Shown here: positions 1-8,773 of the stretch, piece after piece
How the letters are laid out: the number at the start of each line of letters is the position of its first letter
How positions within the stretch are numbered: position 1 is the stretch's first letter
Origin: an uncultured Oxalicibacterium sp.
Lineage (GTDB): Bacteria; Pseudomonadota; Gammaproteobacteria; Burkholderiales; Burkholderiaceae_D
Assembly (NCBI RefSeq): GCF_913776015.1
Contig: NZ_CAJYMD010000066.1
Span: 37,156 to 101,155 of the forward strand
Direction of reading: 5' to 3'
Length of the DNA stretch: 64,000 nucleotides
Position numbers and translations under genes: made by a program
Notes under the pieces: model-generated
What the model saw: the letters and a program-made list of their open reading frames with translations, nothing else
Told to the model about the DNA's origin: nothing
Database searches by the model: none

Positions 1-367
1 AACGCTGGAAGGTGCGTGCGACACCGCGACGATAGATATCCTGTGGTGTCTGCCCGACCACTTCGCCACCGGCATAAATGATCGAACCTTCACTGGCCTT
101 GTACAAACCGGTCAGCACGTTGAAGAACGTCGTCTTGCCGGAACCATTCGGTCCCAGCAAACCCAGCACTTCACCGCGATTGATATGCAGATCGAGTTTG
201 TCGAGAGCGGTCAAACCACCAAAACGCATGGTCAAGCCGCTGACGGCAACCAATTTATCTTTCTGCGATACAGCACGGTGAGACTGCACAGCGGCCGACG
301 CTTTGGATTCTGCTGATGGCATTGCATCAGCACTCATGAGTTGAGTCGTCATGCTTTGATTAGTCAT
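1..367 (-). CDS. livG: ABC transporter ATP-binding protein, LivG-like (partial, runs off window)
   Basis: This is the N-terminal 122 residues of an ABC ATPase whose C-terminus lies beyond base 1. It would energise the LivH/LivM permease encoded just upstream, on the cytoplasmic face. The Walker A motif GPNGSGKTT is visible at about residues 72-80, followed by FFNVLTGLY and a segment ending RTFQR, which is typical of LivG proteins. The ATG at 367 overlaps the livM stop by one base (TAATG), which suggests translational coupling. An N-terminal extension of about 36 residues precedes the ABC domain, so one of the internal ATGs may be the true start. It is absent from the ORF track only because it is open-ended. 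Confidence 0.88.
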   Translation of the reverse strand, partial: MTNQSMTTQLMSADAMPSAESKASAAVQSHRAVSQKDKLVAVSGLTMRFGGLTALDKLDLHINRGEVLGLLGPNGSGKTTFFNVLTGLYKASEGSIIYAGGEVVGQTPQDIYRRGVARTFQR

Positions 368-1530
368 TACGCGGCTCCCTTGCTAAAGAACAGGCGCGTC
401 TTGCGCGGCAGCAGACCTTCCGGACGGAACAGCAGAATCGCGATCACCAAGGCCGCGTACAACAGCACACGGTATTCCTGAATGAACTGGAATTTCTCCG
501 GCAGGATCATCACGATCAACGCAGCAGGAATCAAACCGATCGGATTACCCAGACCGCCGAGAATCGTGATCGACAGCAGCAACAGCGAATCCGAGAACGT
601 GAAGTTGTTCGGCGCAATGAAGCCCGCCATCATGCCGTACACACTACCGGCGATACCGGCAAACAGATTGCCCATGGTGAAGGCGATGATCTTCCAGCGC
701 TTGATATGCAAACCGAAGGTCGATGCGGCTGTTTCATCGGTACGCACGACATCCATGCTCAAACCAACCCATGAACGCTCCAATGCACGAAGCAATACAA
801 AGGTCACGGAGCAGATCACCAGACTCAGCAGCACATACGACACATAGAACGACACATCCAGCCCGAACAGCGTGAAGCCGTCGTTGAACTGATAGCCGAA
901 TATTTCCATGCTCGGTACCTGCAGACCTTGCGGCCCACCAAGCACATCATTCACTTCGATAAAGGTCTTGAAAAGAATGCCGAACGCAATCGTCACCAAT
1001 GCCGCATAGTGGCCACGGGTACGCAGCACCGGCAGAATCAATACCGAACCGAGAATTGCAGCGACCAGACCAGACAAGGCGATGTTCACCAGTTGCGGCA
1101 AGCCGGTATGTGTGGCGAGAACGGCTGCGGTGTAGCTACCGATACCGAAGAAGGCAGCACCGGCAAAGTTGGCCACGCCAGAGAAGCCAAACTGCAAGGT
1201 CAAGCCCATGCACGCCGTCGCATACAGCAACACGCCACCCATCATCAACAGGATGAAATGACTGTCATAGAACGCAGCCGTCAATGCCAGTACACCACCG
1301 ATGGCCCACAGACGTGCCAGACCAGGACGACTGGCTGCAGCCTGTTCGATATGTTGCATGGTGCCGAGCTTCTTGCCGGCGATCGTGGCGACCAATGCCC
1401 CCGCGATCAGACCTGCCACGGCCAATTGTGATTCGGCATGCAGGAACAACCACATGTAGATCGTGATCACGACGGACGTGACAAACAACACCACGGTCGC
1501 CGGCTTTTTGAGAGATGTCTTGGCGTTCAT
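367..1530 (-). CDS. livM: Branched-chain amino-acid ABC transporter permease LivM
   Basis: This is an inner-membrane permease of the LivM family, forming the translocation channel with LivH. The protein is very hydrophobic with many predicted membrane spans, and it carries the family segments LQFGFSGVANFAGAAFFGIG and GGLGNPIGLIPAALIV. The track begins at a GTG at 1545, but I prefer the ATG at 1530, which lies one base after the livH stop (TGACATG) and gives 387 residues. The gene is the third of four in a co-directional liv operon. The transported substrate cannot be read from the permease; branched-chain or related amino acids are the family default. Confidence 0.88.
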   Translation of the reverse strand: MNAKTSLKKPATVVLFVTSVVITIYMWLFLHAESQLAVAGLIAGALVATIAGKKLGTMQHIEQAAASRPGLARLWAIGGVLALTAAFYDSHFILLMMGGVLLYATACMGLTLQFGFSGVANFAGAAFFGIGSYTAAVLATHTGLPQLVNIALSGLVAAILGSVLILPVLRTRGHYAALVTIAFGILFKTFIEVNDVLGGPQGLQVPSMEIFGYQFNDGFTLFGLDVSFYVSYVLLSLVICSVTFVLLRALERSWVGLSMDVVRTDETAASTFGLHIKRWKIIAFTMGNLFAGIAGSVYGMMAGFIAPNNFTFSDSLLLLSITILGGLGNPIGLIPAALIVMILPEKFQFIQEYRVLLYAALVIAILLFRPEGLLPRKTRLFFSKGAA

Positions 1531-1531
1531 G

Positions 1532-2461
1532 TCAGACCCGTTCACTTGACTTTTCGGCGATGAGGCCAGTCGGTTTCCATGCCATCAGCATGATGACGAC
1601 GGCAAAGGCGAAGACGTCCTTGTAGGCACTTGGTATATTCGGAATCAGCGCAGGGAGCGTCGCACTACCTAGCACTTGCAGACCAGCGAACAGGAAGCCG
1701 CCGATGATTGCGCCGTAGATATTGCCCAGGCCACCGAGAATCGCAGCCGCAAAACCGATCACACCGAGCAACAGGCCTACGTTGAAGTTGATCTCGTTGT
1801 AGTACAGACCATTCATCACGCCGGCCAGTGCCGCCATGGCGGAGCCGATACCAAAGGTCAGCAGCACGACCGCTTCAAAGTTGATGCCCATCAGACGCGC
1901 GGTCTCGCCATCCTGTGCCACTGCCCGGATCGCCATACCGAGACGTGTTTTGGTAATCAGGAAATGCACACCGGCGATGATCGCAATGCCGCTCAACAGC
2001 AGAATCACGTTATCCGCACGCAAGCTCAGGTCACCCAGTTCGACCGAGCCAGTGGGCAAGAGTGATGGGAATGGTTGCGAGTTCGAACCATCCGGATAGA
2101 ACAGACGCACGGCTTCGCGCATTACGGTGCCCAGCATCAAGGTCGCCAGCAGCGTATTGAGCGGCGGCGCCTTGTGCAGAGGCAGAATCAGAAATTTGGC
2201 AATCAGTGCACCGAGCAAACCCGTCACCGCAATCGCGGTAATCACCACTGCCGCCAGTCGCAACCATGGCGAACTGATATCCAGCGCCATCATGCCGACA
2301 GAGGCTGTCAGGCCGGCGAACGCGCCCACCATCAAGGTATCGCCATGCGAAAACTTGATGACGTCCAGCACGCCAAAAAACAAGGTAAAACCAACGGCGA
2401 CCATGGCGTAGATAACGCCCAGCATCAATCCGTTGAATACATATTGACCGATCAAACTCAT
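1532..2461 (-). CDS. livH: Branched-chain amino-acid ABC transporter permease LivH
   Basis: This is the second inner-membrane permease of the Liv importer, with about eight hydrophobic spans. The start MSLIGQYVFNGLMLG and the segment GVLDVIKFSHGD are characteristic of LivH, and AAILGGLGNIYGAIIGG near the C-terminus is the family loop. The track ORF begins at 2593, inside the preceding gene. The ATG at 2461 has a GGAGA ribosome-binding site a few bases upstream and gives the usual length of 309 residues. A perfect hairpin sits in the 70-bp gap between this gene and the binding-protein gene. Confidence 0.9.
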   Translation of the reverse strand: MSLIGQYVFNGLMLGVIYAMVAVGFTLFFGVLDVIKFSHGDTLMVGAFAGLTASVGMMALDISSPWLRLAAVVITAIAVTGLLGALIAKFLILPLHKAPPLNTLLATLMLGTVMREAVRLFYPDGSNSQPFPSLLPTGSVELGDLSLRADNVILLLSGIAIIAGVHFLITKTRLGMAIRAVAQDGETARLMGINFEAVVLLTFGIGSAMAALAGVMNGLYYNEINFNVGLLLGVIGFAAAILGGLGNIYGAIIGGFLFAGLQVLGSATLPALIPNIPSAYKDVFAFAVVIMLMAWKPTGLIAEKSSERV

Positions 2462-2481
2462 GGTTTTCTCCACGCCAGTCC

Positions 2482-2515
2482 GATCGCAGATCGCTTCTGC
2501 AAGCGATCTGCGATC
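2482..2515 (-). promoter_or_regulatory. Intercistronic 15-bp perfect hairpin between livK and livH
   Basis: GATCGCAGATCGCTT, a 4-base CTGC loop, and its exact reverse complement lie between the binding-protein stop (2533) and the livH start (2461). There is no T-run on the minus strand, so it is not a typical intrinsic terminator. In operons of this layout such hairpins commonly protect the upstream mRNA from 3' exonucleases, so that the binding protein outnumbers the permeases. That role is inferred. Confidence 0.7.
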
Positions 2516-2532
2516 ATCTTGACTACACGTTC

Positions 2533-3708
2533 TTATTGACCTGCCAACTTGCGTTTGCCCGCTGCGTAGCTGCTGTCTTCCCAGATCACCCACTTGCCAT
2601 CTTCGACGACATACTTGGTGACGAGCGGTACGATGTTTTGACGATGATCATCGAAGGTGACCTTGCCGATCAGGGTCTCCACGTTTTTGGTCTGATTCAG
2701 CACGTCACGCACTTTCTTGCGATCCGGGCCGACCTTCTCGACTGCATCCATGATCAGGTTGGCAGCGGCATATGCGAATGGACCATAGGCTTCTGGTGGT
2801 TCGCTGTACTTCTGCAGACGATACTGACCGGTGAATGCCAAACCGCCGGGCAGTTTTTCCCACGGCGCACCTTCGAGGAAGGACAGGGAACCCTCGGCCA
2901 GTTTTTCGCCTACGCCTTGGATATACGCGTCGGATTTGATACCTGAGGTGCCTTCAAACTGTGCCTTGATGCCGAGCTTTTCCATCTGTGTACGGATACG
3001 CACGCCCAGCGGTGTCAGGCCGCCAAAGTAGATGACATCGGGCTTCAGTTCGCGGATCTTGGTCAGTTCGGTCGTGAAGTCCTGCTGATCAGCAGTCACA
3101 CCAAAGGTGCCGAGGATTTGGCCACCATCTTTCTTCAGATATTCGGAGAAGTATTTGTTATGGCCTTTGCCATAGTCGGTGGTGTCATGGATGATCGCCC
3201 ATTTCTTGTAGCCCTGCGAAATCATGAATTTGGCAGCGACTTCACTCTGGTTGATCATCGTCCCATTCACGCGGTGGACTTCCTTGAAGTCATTGCCGTA
3301 GGTAATTTCCGGCAGAACGGCACCCCACACGATGACAGGCATGCCGAAACGCGCAAACACAGGTGCAGTGCCCATTGCCACGGCCGAACAGAAATGCGTG
3401 ACGCCGGCGACAATACTTTTGTCCGATGCCAGCTTGGTTGCCACCTGCACACCCACATTGGGACGGCATTCATCATCCTGCGTCACCAATTGGTAGGTGT
3501 ATTTCGCTTTGGGATCGGCATTACGCAAACGCACTGCCAGATCAGCCGAGTTGCGTCCGCCCAGGCCGATGGATGAAGTCCCACCCGTCAGCGGTCCGAC
3601 AAAGGCAATCTTGACCACTTCTTTCGCAAATGCAGGCATGGCTAGCACGCTCAGGCTGACCGCCGCGGACAGCACTACTTTCTTGAATACTTCATTGGCT
3701 TTACCCAC
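2533..3708 (-). CDS. livK: ABC transporter periplasmic substrate-binding protein, LivK family
   Basis: This is a type I periplasmic binding protein (Leu/Ile/Val-binding family) of 391 residues feeding the LivHMG importer. The N-terminus VGKANEVFKKVVLSAAVSLS followed by VLAMPAFA is a signal peptide, and the mature part opens with EVVKIAFVGPLTGGTSSIG, the standard family start. I chose the GTG at 3708 because GGAGG lies five bases upstream. The track start at 3816 would add an improbable leader before the signal peptide. It is the first gene of the operon. Ligand specificity is not evident from the sequence. Confidence 0.88.
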   Translation of the reverse strand: MGKANEVFKKVVLSAAVSLSVLAMPAFAKEVVKIAFVGPLTGGTSSIGLGGRNSADLAVRLRNADPKAKYTYQLVTQDDECRPNVGVQVATKLASDKSIVAGVTHFCSAVAMGTAPVFARFGMPVIVWGAVLPEITYGNDFKEVHRVNGTMINQSEVAAKFMISQGYKKWAIIHDTTDYGKGHNKYFSEYLKKDGGQILGTFGVTADQQDFTTELTKIRELKPDVIYFGGLTPLGVRIRTQMEKLGIKAQFEGTSGIKSDAYIQGVGEKLAEGSLSFLEGAPWEKLPGGLAFTGQYRLQKYSEPPEAYGPFAYAAANLIMDAVEKVGPDRKKVRDVLNQTKNVETLIGKVTFDDHRQNIVPLVTKYVVEDGKWVIWEDSSYAAGKRKLAGQ

Positions 3709-4002
3709 TTCAACCTCCGTGTAAATGAACCGTTCGTGATGACTTACGGCCACTTGAATGGGAAAAACGCACAATTTTTTATTCAAGTAGCTTGAATTAT
3801 GTTCAGCAAAAACCATACCAATCGGAATTTATGGATATTTACTGGAATGGCATGTTGATGGTGCAGCCATGCTTTTAAATGGACTACGGCTGTAAGCCAG
3901 GCGCAAGAATGCACAGCTCGCCGCACTGAAGTGGGGTGATGCCATATAGACAACGCTGATCATTTCGTCCGAGATGCGAGCGGTGCGCGAAAAAACGATG
4001 AC
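3709..4002. other. Intergenic region, liv operon upstream sequence
   Basis: About 290 bases separate the livK start from the cytochrome terminator. The part next to livK is A/T-rich (around 3770-3800) and presumably holds the liv promoter, but I could not pick a convincing -35/-10 pair. The 64-residue ORF on the minus strand here lacks a ribosome-binding site and does not look like a gene. Confidence 0.4.
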
Positions 4003-4003
4003 G

Positions 4004-4032
4004 AAAAAAAAGCGCCTCTTCAAGGCGCTTTT
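4004..4032 (-). terminator. Intrinsic terminator of the cytochrome c gene
   Basis: Read on the minus strand, AGCGCCT, a short loop, AGGCGCT and then a run of eight T residues form a textbook Rho-independent terminator, about 20 bases after the cytochrome stop codon. Confidence 0.85.
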
Positions 4033-4050
4033 CAGGAAAAATTCAGTTGA

Positions 4051-4362
4051 TCAGTTCAGCGTCATGATCCACTGCACGAGTTGCTTGGCTTCGGCATCGC
4101 TGACTTGCGTATTGGCAGGCATCGGCACGGCCCCCCATGCCCCGCTACCACCTTTAGTGATCTTTTGTGCAAGCTTGTCTTCGACACCCTTCTGCCCCTT
4201 GTACTTGGCGGCAATGTCCTTGAAGGATGGACCAAGCACCTTGTTGCCAACTGCGTGACAAGCCATGCAGTTTTTGGAGCGCGCCAGATTGGCATCCGCC
4301 AGCGCGGCATTCGACAGACCGAAACCCGCCATCAGCAGACAGAGTAACAACGAACGCTTCAT
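4051..4362 (-). CDS. Class I c-type cytochrome (c551/c552-like)
   Basis: This is a small periplasmic monohaem cytochrome c of 103 residues, an electron carrier. It has a signal peptide (MKRSLLLCLLMAGFG, cleavage near residue 22), the haem attachment motif CMACH at residues 32-36, and a distal PMPANTQVSD segment supplying the axial methionine. This arrangement is typical of cytochrome c551/c552. The ATG at 4362 is chosen because GGAGAG stands just upstream; the track start at 4374 adds MESC before it. The gene is monocistronic with its own terminator. Its redox partners cannot be told from context. Confidence 0.9.
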   Translation of the reverse strand: MKRSLLLCLLMAGFGLSNAALADANLARSKNCMACHAVGNKVLGPSFKDIAAKYKGQKGVEDKLAQKITKGGSGAWGAVPMPANTQVSDAEAKQLVQWIMTLN

Positions 4363-4576
4363 ACAGCTCTCCATGCGGTTGAGGTAGTAATTCTATCGTG
4401 TTTGACAGAGTGACCGATGAGACAAAACGTCACATGCACAAGTTTGTACTGTTAACGTTCACATGCAAGGAAACGTTACCTTTGCTCACAAAGCAAACCG
4501 AGTTTCAAGATGTCTTGTCAAAACCAGACAACAGCGTGCAGACATATTGTTGCGTTACAGACCATGCAGCACCTAA

Positions 4577-4595
4577 AATGATAATAAGTATCATT
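4577..4595 (+). promoter_or_regulatory. Fur box upstream of the FecI-like sigma gene
   Basis: AATGATA-ATAAG-TATCATT is an inverted repeat of 7 bp with a 5-bp centre. It closely resembles the Fur operator (GATAATGATAATCATTATC). It lies about 40 bp before the sigma-factor start codon, which fits iron-responsive repression of the sigma/regulator pair. Confidence 0.85.
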
Positions 4596-4634
4596 CATTA
4601 AAAACATCTTCTCGCGCCTTCCATTGTTGCTGCA

Positions 4635-5156
4635 GTGCTCACAAATCCTCCCCATTCCACCTTGATCGACGAATTTGTCTGCCGTTACGACGAGCTAATT
4701 GATCATCTTCGTCGCCGTTTCGGCGACAAGGGATTCGCCAAGGACGTGTTGCAAGACGTCTGCGTACAACTTTTGGAGCGACCGCCAGAAAATGTGCGCG
4801 CGCCGGGCGCCTTCCTGCGCCACGTTTCAACGCAATTGGCAATCGATCGCTATCGCGTGGAAAAGGTCCGTGCCGGGATCGTCGAAAGCATGCCGGACAT
4901 TCCGGAGCAACCGGTTGCACATGCCGCGCTCTCCGGTGCAGAACTCAACATCGCCTTCCAGCAAAAGCAGCAGGCACTGCTGGCCGCCGTGCAGGCGCTG
5001 CCCGAATGCTGTCGCGATGTTTTCATTCTGCACAAGCTCTATCACTTGCCGCAGGCAGAAGTGGCAAACAAGCTCGGCATCTCGCGCGGTATGGTGGCAC
5101 GTCACATGGCGCGTGCCGTCGCCGGATTAGCACCTGTCATGAACGGTGAAACGTGA
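4635..5156 (+). CDS. ECF sigma factor, FecI-like
   Basis: This is an RNA polymerase sigma-70 family, extracytoplasmic-function factor of 173 residues, expected to direct transcription of the siderophore receptor gene downstream. Region 2 is seen in LRRRFGDKGFAKDVLQDVCV and FLRHVSTQLAIDRYR. Region 4 is the helix-turn-helix LPQAEVANKLGISRGMVARH near the C-terminus. Translation starts at a GTG (4635). A Fur box lies just upstream, and the stop overlaps the start of the FecR-like gene (GTGA). The layout sigma, FecR, TonB receptor is the standard iron-starvation cell-surface signalling cassette. Confidence 0.92.
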   Translation: MLTNPPHSTLIDEFVCRYDELIDHLRRRFGDKGFAKDVLQDVCVQLLERPPENVRAPGAFLRHVSTQLAIDRYRVEKVRAGIVESMPDIPEQPVAHAALSGAELNIAFQQKQQALLAAVQALPECCRDVFILHKLYHLPQAEVANKLGISRGMVARHMARAVAGLAPVMNGET

Positions 5157-6040
5157 GTTCACGCCTGCCCGAATCGATCGCTTCCGGCACTTCCACCAGC
5201 AATCCCAAGCGTACGTCGCCCACCACGCTGGACGATGAAGCGCTCATGATGTTCGAAGAAAACTTGCGCGCGCAATTGCCCGGCATCAGTGAAATCGTAG
5301 GACGCGCCGAAGCACGCAAACGCCGAAAGAAAGCTGCCGTGACAACCCTAGGCATGCTGGTCATCGGCGCCTTGTTGTGGGCTGATCCGGTTTACCACAC
5401 GGAAAACATCGCCACGCGTATCGGCGAACGCAGCGTCTGGGAAATGCATGATGGCAGCCAGATTGCTCTCAACACCGATTCGTCATTACGGATTGCCCAC
5501 CATCTGCGTTCGCGCCAGGTTTATCTGGAACGCGGCGAAGCGCTCTTCACGGTATCGCACTCGCGTCTGCGCAGTTTTGTCGTGCATGCTTACCATACGC
5601 GAGTGGTCGATATCGGTACCGTATTCAATGTGCGCAATACCGAAAACGGCGCCGATGTCACGGTGGTTGAGGGCAGTGTGCAGGTTTTCCCTGAAAGCAC
5701 GACGCAGAACGGGCCGATCCTGCGAGCAGGAGAAACCATCCGTGTCGATCAGGCCGGCTTGCAAGCCATCCACGCAACAGATACCGAACTGGCAACCGGA
5801 TGGCGGCACGGCAAACTGTATTTTGATCGCACGCCCCTGCGCCAATTGGCTGCCGAACTGAACCGCTATCGTCACCACCCCGTCATGGTCGCCTCCGCAA
5901 TCGGCGATGTGCGCATCAGCGGGCAGTTCGACATCGACAATCTCGAACAATTGCTGACCATGTTGCCAACGCTCGCGCCGGTACGGATCGAACATCGCAC
6001 CGATGGCAGCGTGGCGATTTCTTCTCGCACAGACAAATAA
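5153..6040 (+). CDS. FecR-family sigma factor regulator
   Basis: This is an inner-membrane regulator of 295 residues that relays receptor occupancy to the FecI-like sigma factor. A single membrane span is seen at about residues 61-77 (AAVTTLGMLVIGALLWA). The periplasmic FecR domain follows (SVWEMHDGSQIALNTDSSLR, then VVDIGTVFNVR and VVEGSVQV), and a C-terminal secretin-like DUF4974 segment starts near GKLYFDRTPLRQLAAELNR. The cytoplasmic N-terminus is short and I do not recognise the usual DUF4880 anti-sigma motif in it. The start codon is a GTG overlapping the sigma gene stop, so the two are co-translated. Confidence 0.9.
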   Translation: MSSRLPESIASGTSTSNPKRTSPTTLDDEALMMFEENLRAQLPGISEIVGRAEARKRRKKAAVTTLGMLVIGALLWADPVYHTENIATRIGERSVWEMHDGSQIALNTDSSLRIAHHLRSRQVYLERGEALFTVSHSRLRSFVVHAYHTRVVDIGTVFNVRNTENGADVTVVEGSVQVFPESTTQNGPILRAGETIRVDQAGLQAIHATDTELATGWRHGKLYFDRTPLRQLAAELNRYRHHPVMVASAIGDVRISGQFDIDNLEQLLTMLPTLAPVRIEHRTDGSVAISSRTDK

Positions 6041-6134
6041 CGATCTTTACTTGCGCAATGACAAGGATCGCTTCGTATCGCGCACTGAAAAATAATTATC
6101 GACACAAGGTGTACATCGACGAAGTCTGACTCGG

Positions 6135-6168
6135 CTTCTCCGGTAGCTAGCCTCATTTACTGGAGAAG
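6135..6168 (+). promoter_or_regulatory. Possible RBS-sequestering hairpin before the TonB receptor gene
   Basis: CTTCTCC at 6135-6141 is exactly complementary to GGAGAAG at 6162-6168, the ribosome-binding site of the receptor gene (ATG at 6174). The 7-bp stem with a 20-base loop could limit translation. The effect is inferred, and the loop is long enough that the pairing may be weak. Confidence 0.35.
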
Positions 6169-6173
6169 ACTGC

Positions 6174-8540
6174 ATGAAAAAACTGAAAACCCGCCTGACC
6201 ATTCTGGCAGCAGGTCTGACGCTGTCGGCGTCGGTCTTTGCCCAATCATCCCCCGTCGATATCGATATTTCTTCACAGCCATTGCATCAGGCACTGAATG
6301 CATTGGCACGCCAGACTGGCGCACAGATTCTGTTTGTCAGCGACATTACGGCTGGCAAGACTGCGCCGGCCATCAAAGGCAAGCTGACCGTACAAGAAGC
6401 ACTTTCCCGTTTGCTGCAAGGCTCGTCACTGCATATTCGTACTATCGACAATCGCTCGTTCTCGATCGTCAGCGAACGTGAAGCAAGCAACATTGAAAAT
6501 GTCCTGCCACAAGTCAACGTGACCGCGGCCAGCACAGGCGATCTTGCTCCGGTGTACGCTGGCGGACAAGTCGCACGCGGCGGACAACTGGGTATGCTTG
6601 GCCAGCGCGACGTGATGGATACGCCGTTTTCCCTGACGGCTTATACGAGCAATCTGATTCAGCAACAACAGGCAGACAGCATTGCCGACGTGATCGCGAA
6701 TGATGCGTCCGTGCAAAACATCAACCCGCGTACCAGCCGCTTCGATCAGTTCTCCATCCGCGGCTTTTCGTTGTTGAACAGCGACATCGCACTGAACGGC
6801 TTATACGGCATCGTGCCAACTTACGCGGTTGCCGTCGAAAGTCTCGAACGCGTCGAAGTACTCAAAGGCAGCAGTGCGATGATCAACGGCATGGCACCAG
6901 GCGGCGCGGTCGGTGGTGCCATCAACATTGTTCCGAAACGGGCGGGTGATACCCCAACAAGAGAAATCACCACCAGCTACAGCAGCGATAGTACGGTTGG
7001 CGCGCATCTGGATCTCGGACAGCGTTTCGGGGAAGAAGGCCAATTTGGCGTGCGCCTCAACGGCGCCTACCGTAGCGGCGATACCGCCGTTGATAATCAG
7101 CGTCAGCAACGTGGGCTCTTCACGCTCGGCATGGATTACCGTAGTGTCCATACACGGTTATCTGCCGATGTCGGTTATCAGGATCGTACGGTGGATGCAC
7201 CGCAGGAACGGGTCTCTCTCGGCGCAAACGCTCCCGTCCCCAATGCCAATTTACTTGCCTCCAACTATGCGCCGGCATGGACATACGCCAAATCACGTGA
7301 TCACTACCTGGCAACGCGGGCAGAACATGATGTAGGCGAGCAAACCACCATTTACGGGGCATTTGGCATTCGCAAAGGCTATTACGATTTTTTGCGTCAA
7401 GGCATTACCCTGAACAATGCAACGGGCAATTTTAGTGAACAGCCAAACTATTTCCTGCGCAGCGAAAGTGTACGGACTGCGGAAGTTGGTCTGAAGACCC
7501 GTGCACAAACCGGATCGATTGCGCATGCGATTACGACTAGTGCCACTTTCCTGGAAAAGGATTTCGGCAATCTTAGCCTTTCGGTCTCTCCTACGACCAA
7601 TTCCAATATTTACACACCCGCCATTACCAGTGCACCGTCGCTGGCCGGTTTGAGTGACAGTGTGCCCAAGACAAATCGTTCACGACTGGTCAGCTTTGCA
7701 CTGGCAGATACACTTTCGATGATGGAAGACCGCGTACAACTGACTATCGGTGGCCGTTTGCAACGTGTAGTCAATGAGCGATTCCAATCCAATGGTTCCC
7801 TGAACAAGGTATTCGATGAACAGGCATGGACACCGGCCGTCGCATTACTCGTCAAACCATGGCAACACGTCTCCCTGTATGCCAACTACATCGAAGGCCT
7901 GAGCGAAGCGCCAGCCATCCCAACTGCGGCAATCAATCAAGATGCCGTGTTCCGTCCGGTGAAATCAAAACAGAAGGAAATCGGCGCCAAATTCGACTAC
8001 GGCAAACTTGGCGCGAGTGTCAGTCTCTTTGAAATACGCAAACCCGGTGGTTACTTCGATACCGCTACCAACATCTTTTCCGTAAGCGGCATGCAGCGCA
8101 ATCGCGGCCTGGAAGCCAATATCTTCGGTGAACCGCAACGCGGCCTGCGCCTGTTGGCAGGCGTCATGTATCTGGATGCACGCACGGAACGCTCCAGTGT
8201 CGCCAATACGGAAGGCAAGGTGGCACAAGGCTCACCGCGCTTTACCTGGAATGCGGGTTTGGATTGGGATACGCCTTTTCTCGACGGCATGGCATGGTCA
8301 GCACGGGTGCTGCACACGACGTCGCAATACGTCGATGCAACCAATATCAAGGAAATTCCCGGCTGGACCCGGCTTGACGTAGGCGCACGTTACACCTTCC
8401 CGGCACAACGCCACCCTGTCACACTGCGCGCAAGCATTACCAATCTGCTGGACAAGACTTACTGGGCCAGCGCCTCCTCCAACGGTCTGACCATCAGTTC
8501 GCCACGCGCCCTGCTGCTATCGGCCACCATTCCCTTCTGA
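6174..8540 (+). CDS. TonB-dependent siderophore receptor with N-terminal STN signalling domain
   Basis: This is an outer-membrane ferric-siderophore receptor and transducer of 788 residues. A signal peptide (about 1-23, ending SASVFAQ) precedes an STN domain at about 28-105 (VDIDISSQPLHQALNALARQ), which contacts the FecR-like protein. The plug follows (DVMDTPFSLTAYTSNLI through VEVLKGSSAMINGMAPGGAVGG), then a beta-barrel ending in phenylalanine (SATIPF), as expected for outer-membrane insertion. The sequence style matches FpvA/FoxA-type hydroxamate or mixed-siderophore receptors, but the ligand cannot be named. The gene lies 133 bp after the FecR-like gene and ends in a strong terminator. Confidence 0.93.
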   Translation: MKKLKTRLTILAAGLTLSASVFAQSSPVDIDISSQPLHQALNALARQTGAQILFVSDITAGKTAPAIKGKLTVQEALSRLLQGSSLHIRTIDNRSFSIVSEREASNIENVLPQVNVTAASTGDLAPVYAGGQVARGGQLGMLGQRDVMDTPFSLTAYTSNLIQQQQADSIADVIANDASVQNINPRTSRFDQFSIRGFSLLNSDIALNGLYGIVPTYAVAVESLERVEVLKGSSAMINGMAPGGAVGGAINIVPKRAGDTPTREITTSYSSDSTVGAHLDLGQRFGEEGQFGVRLNGAYRSGDTAVDNQRQQRGLFTLGMDYRSVHTRLSADVGYQDRTVDAPQERVSLGANAPVPNANLLASNYAPAWTYAKSRDHYLATRAEHDVGEQTTIYGAFGIRKGYYDFLRQGITLNNATGNFSEQPNYFLRSESVRTAEVGLKTRAQTGSIAHAITTSATFLEKDFGNLSLSVSPTTNSNIYTPAITSAPSLAGLSDSVPKTNRSRLVSFALADTLSMMEDRVQLTIGGRLQRVVNERFQSNGSLNKVFDEQAWTPAVALLVKPWQHVSLYANYIEGLSEAPAIPTAAINQDAVFRPVKSKQKEIGAKFDYGKLGASVSLFEIRKPGGYFDTATNIFSVSGMQRNRGLEANIFGEPQRGLRLLAGVMYLDARTERSSVANTEGKVAQGSPRFTWNAGLDWDTPFLDGMAWSARVLHTTSQYVDATNIKEIPGWTRLDVGARYTFPAQRHPVTLRASITNLLDKTYWASASSNGLTISSPRALLLSATIPF

Positions 8541-8560
8541 TCGTTTGTTCTTTTCCCTGA

Positions 8561-8597
8561 GATTGTCCGCCGCCTATAAGGCGGGCAATCTTTTCTT
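8561..8597 (+). terminator. Intrinsic terminator after the TonB receptor gene
   Basis: GATTGTCCGCC and GGCGGGCAATC form a stem with one internal mismatch around an 8-base loop, followed by TTTTCTT, about 20 bases past the stop codon. Confidence 0.85.
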
Positions 8598-8773
8598 CTG
8601 CAAACGGGCACTGCGCACTACCAGTAATCTTTCTTTTTCACCGCATGGTTGGCGTGGCTTTTGGCATCCACGCAACATGCCGCAGCGCCCTGTCGCAATA
8701 TTCCCCTGCCAGTTTTGACCAGAGGAAATTTTCGCCTTATGCTCGCAGCACATACTGCCTGCACGAGAAAGCC

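Noticed and set aside
3829-4023. 64-codon ORF on the minus strand
   Set aside because: No ribosome-binding site, overlaps the cytochrome terminator, and no family features.
4398-4601. 67-codon ORF upstream of the sigma gene
   Set aside because: It runs through the Fur box and promoter region; composition is not protein-like.
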